From contig PMTM01000006.1 in NCBI GenBank assembly GCA_003167365.1, positions 268,391 through 332,390 on the forward strand: a stretch of 64,000 nt of DNA, written 5' to 3'. Each line of letters begins with the position of its first letter. Position 1 is the first letter of the stretch. Made by a program: the position numbers and the translations under genes. The notes below the pieces were generated by a model that made no database searches, was not told the origin of the DNA, and was given only the letters and a program-made list of their open reading frames with translations. Of this stretch, positions 44,401 to 53,080 are shown piece after piece. Source of the stretch: Spartobacteria bacterium. Its GTDB lineage: Bacteria > Verrucomicrobiota > Verrucomicrobiia > Chthoniobacterales > UBA10450.

Positions 44401-44739
44401 GTTGTTACCTTCGCGCGGCAGCAACTCGATGAAGGATTGGATCCATTGCACGCCGCATGGGAGGCGGGCACGACACGCTTGCGGCCGGTGTTGATGACCG
44501 CCTTGGCCATGATCATCGGCATGTTGCCGATGGCGCTTGGTCTGGGCGAAGGCGGCGAACAAAATGCCCCGCTCGGCCGTGGTGTCATCGGCGGTTTGAT
44601 GATCGCCACGGTCGCCACATTATTTTTCGTGCCGGTGGTGTTTAGTCTTCTGCACCGGTCGTCCGCTGCGCAACGCAATTCCAAACCTGAGGAAACAAAT
44701 CCGGCGCAAGGATTGGGCGCAGCCCTTCCTGCAACCTAA
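41458..44739 (+). CDS. RND-family efflux permease (AcrB/MdtB-like)
   Basis: 1,093 residues with the RND layout: a first transmembrane helix at ~10-30, a large periplasmic loop (MFP-docking and porter subdomains), six helices at ~330-490 with the proton-relay segment ALAVGILVDDATVTIENVERH, a second porter loop, and six more helices to ~1060. An additional polar insertion of ~45 residues (HKVVTATPSDGGQGEATSSRRGD) lies in the central cytoplasmic loop. It is a proton-driven efflux pump, probably for small hydrophobic compounds. The adaptor follows; no outer-membrane channel gene is adjacent. Leader element H precedes it. Confidence 0.95.
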   Translation: MWIIRLALNRPYTFVVAALLLLLVTPFVLIRTPTDIFPSINIPVVSIIWGYTGLSARDIEQRIIYTQERALTTTVNNIEHIESTSYDGIGIIKLYFQPGVTISTAVAQVTAISQTILRQLPPGSTPPLIIQYDAATVPVLQYGIGSNTLSEQQTFDITLNQIRVGLVSVPGIAIPYPFGGKQRLVSVDLDPRKLQEKNLTQTDVTNAINNQALVFPSGTTKFGAIQYPIDINTFPGRIDSLNDLPIKVVDGTQILVGDVAQVRDGYDPQQNIVRQDGVRSTLLSVFKSGSASTLSVVSGAKQAMANVLKTVTTAVQVKEFADQSLFVRAAISGVAREGIIAAALTALMILLFLGSWRSTIIIAISIPLAVLSSIAILSVIGETINLMTLGGLALAVGILVDDATVTIENVERHMSLGEKLEDAILKGAGEIALPAFVSTLCICIVFVPMFLLSGVARYLFVPLAEAVMFAVAASYLLSRTLVPTLIMWFERNHHKVVTATPSDGGQGEATSSRRGDSDKQQVALWIRPFAALQQLFERGFDRMRTSYHDLLGTILTHRLVFAVVFLALCTGSWILVPFLGQDFFPAVDAGSFQLHVRALAGTRVEETANLVDQVEAAIRARVPAQELQGIVDNIGLPTSGINLSYNNSGVAGSADADVLVALKPNHQPTANYVRQLRLDLHQKFPGAEFYFLPADIVTQTINFGLPAPFDIQILGRDLATDHKIAGELAQKLRRVTGAVDVRVQQPAHLQRLRFDIDRTKAAGVGLTESNIASSVLLSLSGSGQTAPSYWVDPTTGVNYLVNVRTPEYRLTSLDALQSLPVSAPTTPGAANGQLLTNLASFTRTNSQPIYSHYNILPVVDVYGGISNRDLGGVLSDIKPIIAEAQKTLPRGTSIMLRGQALTMNSSFIGLSVGLIMAVALIYLLLVVNFQSWLDPFIILTALTGALAGVIWGLFVTGTTLSVPAMMGAIMCMGVATANSVLVVTFARQQLDEGLDPLHAAWEAGTTRLRPVLMTALAMIIGMLPMALGLGEGGEQNAPLGRGVIGGLMIATVATLFFVPVVFSLLHRSSAAQRNSKPEETNPAQGLGAALPAT

Positions 44740-44753
44740 CAAGTCAGATATTT

Positions 44754-45986
44754 ATGAACGGAACCACCATTAGTAATATTCCATTAGCCAAACCGGCGCC
44801 GCAGTTCATCGGAACGAGGAAGCCCGCGCTCGGCAAACGCGGCTGGCGCCTGCTCCTCATTATAGGGATAACGCTGTTGCTGCTCGCCGTCATTGCCGGC
44901 GTGTTGCCGCGATTATCGCAACGTAAGCAAGCAACAATCGACACCAAGCAACTAGCGGTCGCCACCGTATCCGTCGTCTCGCCGAGCGCTGCTGCGCCGC
45001 CCGATGGACTGATGCTGCCGGCTGAAATCAAACCGTGGCAGGAAGCGAGTATCTTTTCGCGAGTCAATGGATATCTCAAAAGCTGGGTGGTAGACATCGG
45101 CGCACATGTCGATCAAGACCAGTTGCTCGCTGAGGTCGACACGCCGGATCTTGATCATCAACTCGAGCAAGCCCGTTCCCAGGCTGCGCTGGCACAAAAA
45201 AGTTTCGACCTGGCGAAACTCACGAACGATAAATGGCAGCAATTATTCAAGGAGGGTGTCGTCTCCGATCTCGACGCCCAGAACACCGCCACCGCCCAAG
45301 AGACTAGTAGGGCCAACGCGGATGCGTTTGCCGCCAATCTTCGGGTTCTCGAACAGCAGGTCGCATTCAAACGTGTGACTGCGCCATTCGCCGGGACAAT
45401 CACGGCGCGCAACTTGAACGTCGGTGACCTGATCGTAGCGAATAACACGGGCATGGAAATGTTTCATATCCAGCAAATGAATCCGCTGCGTATTTATTTT
45501 CGCGTCCCGCAAGCGAACGCCACCGACATTCGCGTCAACCAACCGATCGATGTCGTCTTCCCCGATCAAGGGGGCAAGACGTTGCAGGCGACAGTGGCGA
45601 CAACTTCGGAATCAATCGCGGCGAATTCCCGGACGCTGCTGGTCGAACTTCACCTCGACAATCCGGACAATCAGATTCCACCGGGCAGCTATGCGCAGGC
45701 GCGCCTGACTTCCGGTTCATTAGGGCAAATCGTTACTTTGCCGAACAACACCTTGTTGTTTCGCGCCCAGGGATTGCAAGTTGGAGTGGTGAAGCCGGAC
45801 AACAGTGTCGAACTTCGCGACATCAAAGTGGGCCGCGACTTCGGGACCACGATCGAAATCGTGCAGGGCGTTACTCCCTCGGATAAAGTCATCCTCAATC
45901 CAGCTGACTCACTTGTGACCGGCGACGTTGTTCGTGTCGCCGCGACGCCCGCTCCTTCACGAGCTCTTGCAGTGGCGAAGAAATAA
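44754..45986 (+). CDS. RND pump periplasmic adaptor (membrane fusion protein)
   Basis: 410 residues. One N-terminal transmembrane helix (GWRLLLIIGITLLLLAVIAGVL) follows a ~40-residue cytoplasmic start. The barrel-sandwich halves (EASIFSRVNGYLKSWVVDIGAHVDQDQLLAEVD and RVTAPFAGTITARNLNVGDLI) flank a coiled-coil hairpin (LDHQLEQARSQAALAQKSFDLAKL to RANADAFAANLRVLEQQ). It bridges the inner-membrane pump and an outer-membrane channel. It starts 14 bases after the permease. The permease-before-adaptor order is the reverse of acrAB. Confidence 0.94.
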   Translation: MNGTTISNIPLAKPAPQFIGTRKPALGKRGWRLLLIIGITLLLLAVIAGVLPRLSQRKQATIDTKQLAVATVSVVSPSAAAPPDGLMLPAEIKPWQEASIFSRVNGYLKSWVVDIGAHVDQDQLLAEVDTPDLDHQLEQARSQAALAQKSFDLAKLTNDKWQQLFKEGVVSDLDAQNTATAQETSRANADAFAANLRVLEQQVAFKRVTAPFAGTITARNLNVGDLIVANNTGMEMFHIQQMNPLRIYFRVPQANATDIRVNQPIDVVFPDQGGKTLQATVATTSESIAANSRTLLVELHLDNPDNQIPPGSYAQARLTSGSLGQIVTLPNNTLLFRAQGLQVGVVKPDNSVELRDIKVGRDFGTTIEIVQGVTPSDKVILNPADSLVTGDVVRVAATPAPSRALAVAKK

Positions 45987-46115
45987 TTTCGACATGTCCA
46001 CATTGGCCAAACGTCCTCTCGTGCGAAAAGCGCTCGCGTCCGGGAGGGTGGAAGCGCCTTCGTCGACGAAATCCGATCGTGCGGCGTGAATTAGCACACC
46101 AAGGAGGTTTGCTCC

Positions 46116-46193
46116 ATGGACCGCTTCGCCACGCCATTCGGATTTAGTTCTACGGCCGATGAGTCATTTAGGGTTTCGGCGTGGCGTAAATGA
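46116..46193 (+). CDS. Possible 25-residue microprotein
   Basis: MDRFATPFGFSSTADESFRV and five more residues to a TGA. It is supported only by an ideal AAGGAGG ribosome-binding site eight bases before the ATG and by lying in an otherwise empty 223-bp gap between the pump operon and tRNA-Leu. No homology is recognised. Confidence 0.3.
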   Translation: MDRFATPFGFSSTADESFRVSAWRK

Positions 46194-46209
46194 GATTAAA
46201 ATCAACGAT

Positions 46210-46291
46210 GCCAGGGCGGCGAAATTGGCAGACGCGCCAGACTTAGGATCTGGTGGAGAAATCCTTAGGGGCTCGAGTCCCCTTCATGGCA
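46210..46291 (+). tRNA. tRNA-Leu (anticodon UAG)
   Basis: 82 bases fold as a class II tRNA. The acceptor GCCAGGG pairs with TCATGGC (one G-A mismatch and one G-U pair). The D arm is GCG...CGC and the anticodon stem CCAGA/TCTGG has the loop CTTAGGA, giving anticodon TAG. A long variable arm is present, and the T arm AGGGG/CCCCT has the loop CTCGAGT. The 3' CCA is not encoded. The first T-loop base is C rather than the usual T. Confidence 0.9.
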
Positions 46292-46330
46292 GTTGTCGAT
46301 CTTAGTGGACCGGTGGATCGGAATGTCGGA

Positions 46331-47056
46331 TCAGATAACTTCTCGCGCCTTCGCCAGCATTCGCTCGATCGACCTCTGAAGTTGCTCCGGCGGTCTATCG
46401 AGATGAACACTCCAGCCCCTTTCTCGATCCAGCTGTGTCCTTCGGTCGCGCAATTCTTTGGTTCGAGAGACGAGATACTCAGCGCCCAGATGTTTATAAT
46501 GAAGCAGCTTGACCTCGCGCGTCGGCGAGAAGACAACGCGACCTGTCGGAGCCGCTTCGTGCCGGCCGATCTCGTAATTCATTTCCTCGATCGCGTCCGG
46601 ATTGAAAACAGCTGGCTTGTCCATCCAATGAAGCGGCACGCCGCGGCGAATTGTCTTCGTCAGGTCGGACTCTGAGTCCGGAAAATCGGTGCTAACCATG
46701 TCCATTCCGATCGGTTGCAGTATGGTAAAGCCGTTCGCGGTACATTCCGCCAGATAGTCGCGCAAACGCGGGTGATAAAAGAACTCATCGATATCGGCGA
46801 TGATCACCCAATCGGCACGACCGCGGCTTTCTTTCCAGCAGCGATTCATCTCCGTCATCACCGTGATGTTAGAAGACTCGCCTTGATCGAGCTGCCGCAA
46901 TTCGACTTTTGCGGACTGCTGCCATAACTCGCGCGACCGATCGGAGGACCCGTCATCGAAAATCACGATGCGGTCCGCGATCGGCTCATAATGCCGGAGA
47001 AAGAACGGAATCATGCTTTCTTCATTCCAGCACGGGCCATAGAGATCGATGCGCAT
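46331..47056 (-). CDS. Family 2-like glycosyltransferase
   Basis: 241 residues with an N-terminal GT-A nucleotide-binding fold: MRIDLYGPCWNEESMIPFFLRHY, then RIVIFDDGSSDRS (the DDGS motif) and WVIIADIDEFFYHP with the DxD metal motif. It resembles short glycosyltransferases annotated as family 2 that lack large C-terminal domains. No membrane helices are seen. It probably decorates a surface polysaccharide or lipid. The acceptor is unknown. It is adjacent to a sugar kinase on the same strand. Confidence 0.8.
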   Translation of the reverse strand: MRIDLYGPCWNEESMIPFFLRHYEPIADRIVIFDDGSSDRSRELWQQSAKVELRQLDQGESSNITVMTEMNRCWKESRGRADWVIIADIDEFFYHPRLRDYLAECTANGFTILQPIGMDMVSTDFPDSESDLTKTIRRGVPLHWMDKPAVFNPDAIEEMNYEIGRHEAAPTGRVVFSPTREVKLLHYKHLGAEYLVSRTKELRDRRTQLDRERGWSVHLDRPPEQLQRSIERMLAKAREVI

Positions 47057-47133
47057 GATGTCTTGCTCGCAATCGGCTACGGCATCGCCACGTGCGCGAC
47101 GCGATTGTCGATCCTAGCGCGACCGCGTGGGCC

Positions 47134-47823
47134 TTAGAGGATCCGCCATTTTGGTTTGCTCGAACGCGGTTCGGTTTCCCATAACCGAACGCCGCCGCGA
47201 AACGCGTTCTCGTTTTGCCCCGGCTCGATCCCTTCCGGCAATCGTTTGAAACGCTTGGCGTTGCCTCCGCCCAGCACGACATAGTCGGCGATGAGGGACT
47301 TCTTCAATTGCTGTACCGCGTAAAGGACCTCGCGTTTCCATTCTTTCTCGCCAAGCCGTTTCAGTCCGGGAATGCCGAGCCATTCTTCGATGATATCGTG
47401 GTCGCCATACGGCAAATCTCCCAGCTCGAGCGGCAGCAAATTATTTTTCCATGCCAGGGCCGATCCGAGCCCGGTGCCAAGTCCGAGAAAGAGCATTCGC
47501 CCGCCACGATAGCTGCCGAGCGCTTGCATGGCTGCATCGTTGATCACGCGGACGGGTTTACCGAGCGCGCGCGAAAAATCGAATCCGACCCAGCCTTTGC
47601 CGAGATGTTTCGGATCCCGGACTATTCGGCCCTGGCGCACTGGGGCCGGAAATCCGATCGAAATCGCATGGAATTTCCATCCGGTCACAATTTTCTTAAT
47701 CTTCGCGACCATCTCGCGCGGTTTGAGCGCCGGTCCCGAATCGAATTTGCGCTCATCTCGCATCGACATAAGCAGCTTCACGTGCGTGCCGCCGATATCG
47801 ACGACGAGAACTCTTTTCTTCAT
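47134..47823 (-). CDS. ROK-family kinase, polyphosphate-glucokinase-like
   Basis: 229 residues from ATG 47823; the longer frame to 47868 overlaps the neighbour. It has the phosphate-binding VVDIGGTHVKLL motif, a second phosphate loop MLFLGLGTGLGSALAW, and the C-terminal LGGGNAKRFKRLP. Its size and these features resemble polyphosphate glucokinase-like ROK proteins more than repressors, since no helix-turn-helix is present. It likely phosphorylates glucose or a related sugar using ATP or polyphosphate. It ends 77 bases before the glycosyltransferase start. Confidence 0.82.
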   Translation of the reverse strand: MKKRVLVVDIGGTHVKLLMSMRDERKFDSGPALKPREMVAKIKKIVTGWKFHAISIGFPAPVRQGRIVRDPKHLGKGWVGFDFSRALGKPVRVINDAAMQALGSYRGGRMLFLGLGTGLGSALAWKNNLLPLELGDLPYGDHDIIEEWLGIPGLKRLGEKEWKREVLYAVQQLKKSLIADYVVLGGGNAKRFKRLPEGIEPGQNENAFRGGVRLWETEPRSSKPKWRIL

Positions 47824-47851
47824 AATTGAGCTTCGCTCGTCGGCGACGAAG

Positions 47852-50023
47852 TTATTCGCCAGCGCCAATGGAACGCGCGAAACGCTGGAACATGCCTTTG
47901 CGTTCCGGTTTTACCGCCGTGCTCGGCGGCCAGCATTCGACGATCTCGAGGGCGAGAAATCGAAAAAGCGTCAGGCGCGCAAACTTCAAATCCATCCGCA
48001 GATTCTTGGCGATTTGCTGGATCGATCGAGCGCCGTTGAATTGGGACGCGAACTGCGCTTCGGCCACGGTAAGGCGAAGATCTTGCACCCGTTCAAAACC
48101 GTCACGTGTGTAAGCTGGAATGGAGGCCTGATCGTAGTTCGCGCGCTGGCCAAGCTCTTGAAATTGAATAAAGCGCAAAGTCGCGAGCGCCCAATTGTCC
48201 ATGTCCCCGTCAGTCGGAACCCCGCTCGCGTAGCTGGGAAGTTCGCCTTGGTGAAAAACAAAACGGACGCGTGGCGCAGTCCAAAGATAGGCGAAGAGTT
48301 TTTGGCCGTAATGTTCGACTAACTGCGTCGCGGGCTCCTGGAGGATGAGACCCTCTTGCGCGAGCGTGGTAAAAAGTGGACAGCCATTCTCGATCTGCAG
48401 CGCGCGTGCCGCGGCGACTCTGTCGGGATCGAGGTTGACCAGCGTGATGGGCGCTTCCGAGCAATAGAGTTCGGGATCGCGCGTGGTGGCGAGCACGACT
48501 TCTCCGTTCTGCGTCAGAAGGTCGACAGAGTCTTTGTGCCAAAAGGAGCGAAGTGCGCCGGTCAGTTTTTGTTTGGCAATTGTTTGCAGCGCCCAATTCA
48601 ATGAAAAGAAATTCGTATCGCCGCAGAAATAGGCGCCGCCGGTCACGGATTCATCCGGCAGATTCTCGGAGACTTCGGGAGCAACGCTCTCCGGCGTTGT
48701 CGCAAAAGAAGAGCCGTAAGCATCGGCATTCGCCGTTGGATTTGGCGTGGCAGTTTGAGGTTCGGGAACCGTCGTGCCCGGTTCGCTCCACCACGATGCT
48801 TCACTGGATGGTGCCGGCTCCTGAAAAATGGGTTCTGGTTGCGAAGGAGCGTTCGCCGCGGCATCGGGCGTATCTCCACTCTTTGGCATCTCAGTTTGGT
48901 TTTGCTCCGGCTCTTCCGATGATTTCGGCATATGCGTCTCCACGGTTTTAATAAGCAAATCCGATGTGAAGGGTTTATTCAAGAATCCAATCACATTCGG
49001 AGTGGCGCTTCGGTCCGGTTGCAGGTCGCCCCCGAATCCGGAAACGTAAACAACCGGGATCTTGGCCGTCGCCGGATTTTCCAGCAATTTACGACTGACT
49101 GCGTCACCCTTCATGTCGGGAAGGACGTAATCGAGAAGGATCAGCTCCGGCCGAGCTGATTTGACCGCACGCAGGCCTTCTGCCCCAGTCGGCGCGGTCG
49201 TGACCTGATAATTCGCTTCGCGCAACATTTCCTCGACGAAGCTCAGCAGCATCAAGCTGTCGTCGATCACAAGCACCCTTCGTTTCGACGCGGTTCTCGG
49301 CTGGCTGAGATTCGCGAGACGCGCCGCACCGACCTCATCAAAATTTCGCACTGCTTCCATGAGCAGCACCTGCCAGTCGAGATCGATCGAGTGCGGACTT
49401 TTCCCAGCTTGAAAAACTTCGGAAATTTTCCCGCCTTTCCACGACACGATTTCGTTAAACGCCGCCATGCCTTCCTTCCCCGGCGCGGTTGCGTGCCGCA
49501 CTTGTCCGTTCTCAAAAAACACGCGCGCTTTCTCACCACGTGGCCCGGTGAACTCCAGGACGGAGGTCGAGCCGCTCATGCACTTCAACTGAATGATGTC
49601 GGCGATGTGCAGGTCGCTTAAGGTGCCCTGAAATTTTTCATCCTCCGCGCCGCTCGACGGTCGGAGCAAAGCCTGAACCAGATCGACAAAGTCACTGTGC
49701 GGGAATGGTTTCTCGAGAAAATGAATCGCGCCGAGCCCCGCCGCCTGTTCGCGTTGCGCGGCCAAATGAATCGCGGTCAGAATAATCGCGCGCGCATCCG
49801 GATGACTCGTGCGCAGGTCGTAAAGAAATTCCTGCCCGAGATCGTAAGTCGCGTCGACGTCGAGAACGAAGAGATCGGGTTTGATTCCGGGCACGAGCCG
49901 TTGCGCTTCTTCCAGGCTGTGAGTGACATCAACGTGGGCGCCGGGCGCTGCTTCCTTTAGCGCTTTCAAAATTGCGGACGTCAAATGGTCGTCCGGTTCC
50001 AGAATCAGGATGCGCCCGTTCAT
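47852..50023 (-). CDS. Multi-domain response regulator with two receiver domains and DUF4388-type segments
   Basis: 723 residues from ATG 50023. The order is: a first receiver-like domain (MNGRILILEPDDHL to LEKPFPHSDFVDLV); a DUF4388/PATAN-like domain (FQGTLSDLHIADIIQLKCMSGSTSVLEF, GPRGEKARVFFENGQVRHA); a second receiver (RRVLVIDDSLMLLSFVEEML, Asp in LILLDYVLPDMKG, Lys in FLNKPFT); a Pro/Glu/Ser-rich linker of ~110 residues; and a C-terminal DUF4388-like domain. The architecture resembles myxobacterial or PatA-type regulators that act through protein contacts rather than DNA binding. The input is unknown. Confidence 0.85.
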   Translation of the reverse strand: MNGRILILEPDDHLTSAILKALKEAAPGAHVDVTHSLEEAQRLVPGIKPDLFVLDVDATYDLGQEFLYDLRTSHPDARAIILTAIHLAAQREQAAGLGAIHFLEKPFPHSDFVDLVQALLRPSSGAEDEKFQGTLSDLHIADIIQLKCMSGSTSVLEFTGPRGEKARVFFENGQVRHATAPGKEGMAAFNEIVSWKGGKISEVFQAGKSPHSIDLDWQVLLMEAVRNFDEVGAARLANLSQPRTASKRRVLVIDDSLMLLSFVEEMLREANYQVTTAPTGAEGLRAVKSARPELILLDYVLPDMKGDAVSRKLLENPATAKIPVVYVSGFGGDLQPDRSATPNVIGFLNKPFTSDLLIKTVETHMPKSSEEPEQNQTEMPKSGDTPDAAANAPSQPEPIFQEPAPSSEASWWSEPGTTVPEPQTATPNPTANADAYGSSFATTPESVAPEVSENLPDESVTGGAYFCGDTNFFSLNWALQTIAKQKLTGALRSFWHKDSVDLLTQNGEVVLATTRDPELYCSEAPITLVNLDPDRVAAARALQIENGCPLFTTLAQEGLILQEPATQLVEHYGQKLFAYLWTAPRVRFVFHQGELPSYASGVPTDGDMDNWALATLRFIQFQELGQRANYDQASIPAYTRDGFERVQDLRLTVAEAQFASQFNGARSIQQIAKNLRMDLKFARLTLFRFLALEIVECWPPSTAVKPERKGMFQRFARSIGAGE

Positions 50024-50195
50024 TTTTGAAGAATTTTCAGAAGGTTTTCGCGTTGTGTTGTTAGCAATTCGACAACGTTGACGCAACCCGTGTGCCCCGC
50101 GACACGCTGCTTCTTAGCAATGCCTGCTTCTCACCAAATGCAAAGCATTTTCTTGGCCTAGTTCCCACGATTCCACCCCCTCGCATGCAGCGAAC

Positions 50196-51653
50196 TCAAC
50201 CATCCGTGGTCGAACGTCGAGCGTTGAACGTTGAGCGCTGAGCGTTTTCTGCTCCAAACCGCCGGGCCAATTCTCTCCGGCTCGTCTTCCCGCGTTCGTT
50301 CACCGGAATTTCATGGACAAGAAAAATACGCTTTGGCACCTGCCAAGCGCTCAATTCCGCCCGGCAAAATTCGAGAAGGCTCGCCTCGGTAAAATCGACA
50401 TCCGCAACCACGCAGGCCGCCACTTCCTCATTGCGCAGCAACGACGGGAAACCGAACACGACCGCTTGGCGCACGCCCGCGAAGCGCAAGAGATGAGCCT
50501 CCACTTCGGCCGGATTTACCTTTTTGCCCGCGACATTAATCACATCGGAGATGCGACCGGCGATTTTGAATCCGGAGCCGCGACGCGCCAGCAAATCGTC
50601 CGGAACAAAAAGGCCGGCGCCCAATCTCTCTGCATCCGGCTCCGGAAAATAACCGTCGCCTACCGCCGCGCTCCGGACGCGGACCTGACTCGCCGCCGCC
50701 GTTTGATCGACAATCTCAAGATCGACGTCCTCCATCGCCGTACCGACGAAGCCGTCTTCGAAAATCGTTCCATCGCGGTCGTAGCAAATCCCGCCGCATT
50801 CCGACGATCCATAGAACGAATGGATCGGTTGTTTGAATTTCTCATGAAACTTCCGCGCCACGGCAGCCGAAAGCGGAGCGCCGGCAGAGATGCACAATCG
50901 GAGCTTGGGCAACGCGGGAATTTCCTCCATATCGCCAAACGCCTGATAAAAGAGAGGCATACCCGGAAAGACGGTCGCGTTCGTGCGCGCAAGATCGACA
51001 AGCACGGCACGCGGCAATCGATCGCGGCTCAACACCATCGGCACGCCGCGCGCAATCAGCGGCGTGAGCAAATTGCTGAAGCCGTATGAATGCGAAACGG
51101 GAATGACGCCGAAGTTAAGGTCGATGTCGGAAATTCCCATCGTCCGGCAAATCTGATCGCAATCGGCCAGCAACTGTTCGCTGCGAAAACGAATCGTGCG
51201 TGGCGCGGCTGTCGTGCCGGAAGTTAGCTTCAATAGTGATGGCACCTGTTCGCCCCAATTGCATTCTGGTGTAGAGGTGGCTGTCCCCAGCCGCAAAACA
51301 TCCGGAGATTTGCCGCTAGGGGAATCGGCCTCTATAACGCCAGTGGCTTTACAAATCTCCAGAGCCGCATCGCGCTCGCGTTCGCTGGTCGATCGCTCGA
51401 GCGGAAGAACGACCAGCTGCTTGCGCAAACATGCGAGCATAATGGACGGCCAATCTTCGTGATTACCGATTTGGATCGCGACGACTTCGCCGGCACGGAA
51501 CAGGTCGATCTTGTCTGCAAAACGGCGGGCGTTTTCTTCAACGTCGCGGAACGTGCGCAAGACTTCGCCGGTCGTCGCCAGAATGGCGGCCGCGTTGCCT
51601 TTTCGTGCGAGAATTTTATCCCACTCGGCGAGCAATGGATCGAGGGATTTCAT
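50196..51653 (-). CDS. AMP-dependent acyl-CoA synthetase/ligase
   Basis: 485 residues from ATG 51653. A TTG at 51701 would leave only two bases to the divergent rpmE start, so I prefer the ATG. It is an ANL-superfamily adenylating enzyme with P-loop motif LLKLTSGTTAAPRT, the FYGSSECGGI motif, the hinge region SGFKIAGRISDVINVAGKKVNP and the C-terminal Lys region NERGKTSRREL. It is shorter than classic ligases. The last residues (AQRSTFNARRSTTDG) come from a heptamer array. The substrate is not evident. Confidence 0.88.
   Translation of the reverse strand: MKSLDPLLAEWDKILARKGNAAAILATTGEVLRTFRDVEENARRFADKIDLFRAGEVVAIQIGNHEDWPSIMLACLRKQLVVLPLERSTSERERDAALEICKATGVIEADSPSGKSPDVLRLGTATSTPECNWGEQVPSLLKLTSGTTAAPRTIRFRSEQLLADCDQICRTMGISDIDLNFGVIPVSHSYGFSNLLTPLIARGVPMVLSRDRLPRAVLVDLARTNATVFPGMPLFYQAFGDMEEIPALPKLRLCISAGAPLSAAVARKFHEKFKQPIHSFYGSSECGGICYDRDGTIFEDGFVGTAMEDVDLEIVDQTAAASQVRVRSAAVGDGYFPEPDAERLGAGLFVPDDLLARRGSGFKIAGRISDVINVAGKKVNPAEVEAHLLRFAGVRQAVVFGFPSLLRNEEVAACVVADVDFTEASLLEFCRAELSAWQVPKRIFLVHEIPVNERGKTSRRELARRFGAENAQRSTFNARRSTTDG
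50209..50243. repeat. Heptamer array forming the C-terminus of the acyl-CoA ligase
   Basis: Five 7-bp units, GTCGAAC, GTCGAGC, GTTGAAC, GTTGAGC and GCTGAGC. The ligase frame reads through them in complement and stops just beyond. Confidence 0.75.
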
Positions 51654-51703
51654 CGCTTGCGCGAGTAACTGAGCGCGGCTAAGTTCCGCGCTCGTTTCCA
51701 AAC

Positions 51704-51931
51704 ATGAAAGCGGACATTCATCCTGAATATTACGAGACCGATATCGCCTGTGCGTGCGGCGCGGTTTATCATACCCGCTCCACGCGCCGCGACATTAAAA
51801 TCGGCATCTGCGCCGCTTGCCATCCGTTTTTCACCGGCGAACAGAAATTTGTCGATACCGCTGGACGCGTGGAAAAATTCGCGCGCCGCTACGGCAGCAC
51901 CACAGCCGTGCGGACTCCGAAGAAAGCTTAG
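51704..51931 (+). CDS. rpmE: 50S ribosomal protein L31
   Basis: 75 residues with the zinc-binding form of L31: [49 protein letters not shown]. The CAC and CAAC motifs give four Cys ligands. The zinc-free paralogue (YkgM type) lacks these, so this is the primary L31. It starts the + strand cluster with prfA, prmC and murA. A double REP-like palindrome separates it from prfA. Confidence 0.97.
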   Translation: MKADIHPEYYETDIACACGAVYHTRSTRRDIKIGICAACHPFFTGEQKFVDTAGRVEKFARRYGSTTAVRTPKKA

Positions 51932-51946
51932 CTGATTTCTGTCGCT

Positions 51947-51986
51947 GGGGTCGCTGACCCCGGCCCAGCCGCGGTCAGCGACCGCG
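51947..51986. repeat. Double REP-like palindrome between rpmE and prfA
   Basis: Stems GGGGTC / GACCCC (loop GCT) and CGCGGTC / GACCGCG (loop AGC) lie next to each other, flanked by TGTCGCTG and GGCCACAG. The second ends 12 bases before the prfA ATG, so it could affect prfA translation. Confidence 0.65.
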
Positions 51987-51997
51987 CGGCCACAGTT

Positions 51998-53077
51998 ATG
52001 GATTTTAATCTTCTTATTGAACGCAAGCGTGAGCGCTTCGAACAACTCGAGCGCGAAATTGCCGACCCGAAGCTTTTCGAAAATCGCAAGCGCGCGAGCG
52101 ATCTCATGCGCGAGCACGCGAACACCAAGCAGCTGCTTGCGCGTTGGGAAGAAGTGGAAGCCGCGCGAAAGCAATTGGATGATACTCGCGAGCTGGCAAC
52201 ATCACGCGACGTCGAAATCGCGGCCATGGCCGATGATGAAATTCCGGATTTGGAAAAGCGAGTTATCGATCTTGAGCGCGAAATTCAAATCGGATTGTTG
52301 CCGCCCGATGAAAACGAAAATCGCGATGCCATCGTGGAAATTCGTGCCGGCACGGGCGGAAGCGAAGCCGCGATTTTCGCGGCTGACCTTTATCGGATGT
52401 ACACGCGCTACGCTGAAACGGCCGGATTGAAGACGGAAGATCTCGAATCGAGCCCATCAGAATTAGGCGGATTGAAGGATGTGATCTTCCGCGTTTCCGG
52501 CGAATCGGTTTTTCGGAAACTCCGCTACGAAAGTGGAGTCCATCGTGTGCAACGCGTGCCCGCGACCGAAGCGCAGGGCCGCATTCATACTTCCACTGCG
52601 ACGGTGGCGGTGTTGCCGGAGGCGGAAGACGTCGAGCTTGAGTTGAAGCCGGAGGATTTGCGGATCGAAGTTTGTCGCGCTGGCGGGCCGGGCGGTCAGG
52701 GCGTGAACACGACTGATTCCGCGGTGCAGGTCATGCATATCCCGACCGGAACGATTGTTCGGTGCCAGGATGGCCGAAGTCAGCAAAAGAATAAGGAAAA
52801 GGCGTTGTCGATCCTGCGCGCGCGTTTGCTCGAGAAAAAGCAACGCGAAGAAGAAGCGAAATATTCGGCCACGCGCAAAAGTCAGATCGGCTCCGGGGGC
52901 CGAGAAGAAAAAATTAGGACTTATAATTTTCCACAAAACCGCATCACGGATCATCGGATCGGCCTCACGCTTTATAATCTCGACCGTGTAGTGGAGGGCG
53001 ATCTCGGCGAAATGATCCAAGCGCTCCAGGCGGCGGATGTCGCTGAGCGACTCGCGGTGGAGGGCGCGGTACCGTAA
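51998..53077 (+). CDS. prfA: Peptide chain release factor 1
   Basis: 359 residues. The anticodon-like motif PAT (residues 188-190 in RVPATEAQGRIHTS) identifies RF1, which reads UAA and UAG, rather than RF2. The catalytic GGQ is at 232-234 (AGGPGGQGVNTTDSAV) and its Gln is the target of the PrmC methylase encoded next. The N-terminal coiled coil is complete. A short palindrome (53081-53102) separates it from prmC. Confidence 0.97.
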   Translation: MDFNLLIERKRERFEQLEREIADPKLFENRKRASDLMREHANTKQLLARWEEVEAARKQLDDTRELATSRDVEIAAMADDEIPDLEKRVIDLEREIQIGLLPPDENENRDAIVEIRAGTGGSEAAIFAADLYRMYTRYAETAGLKTEDLESSPSELGGLKDVIFRVSGESVFRKLRYESGVHRVQRVPATEAQGRIHTSTATVAVLPEAEDVELELKPEDLRIEVCRAGGPGGQGVNTTDSAVQVMHIPTGTIVRCQDGRSQQKNKEKALSILRARLLEKKQREEEAKYSATRKSQIGSGGREEKIRTYNFPQNRITDHRIGLTLYNLDRVVEGDLGEMIQALQAADVAERLAVEGAVP

Positions 53078-53080
53078 TTT

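Noticed and set aside
45994-46089. A 31-codon frame after the pump adaptor gene
   Set aside because: No ribosome-binding site and no recognisable features.
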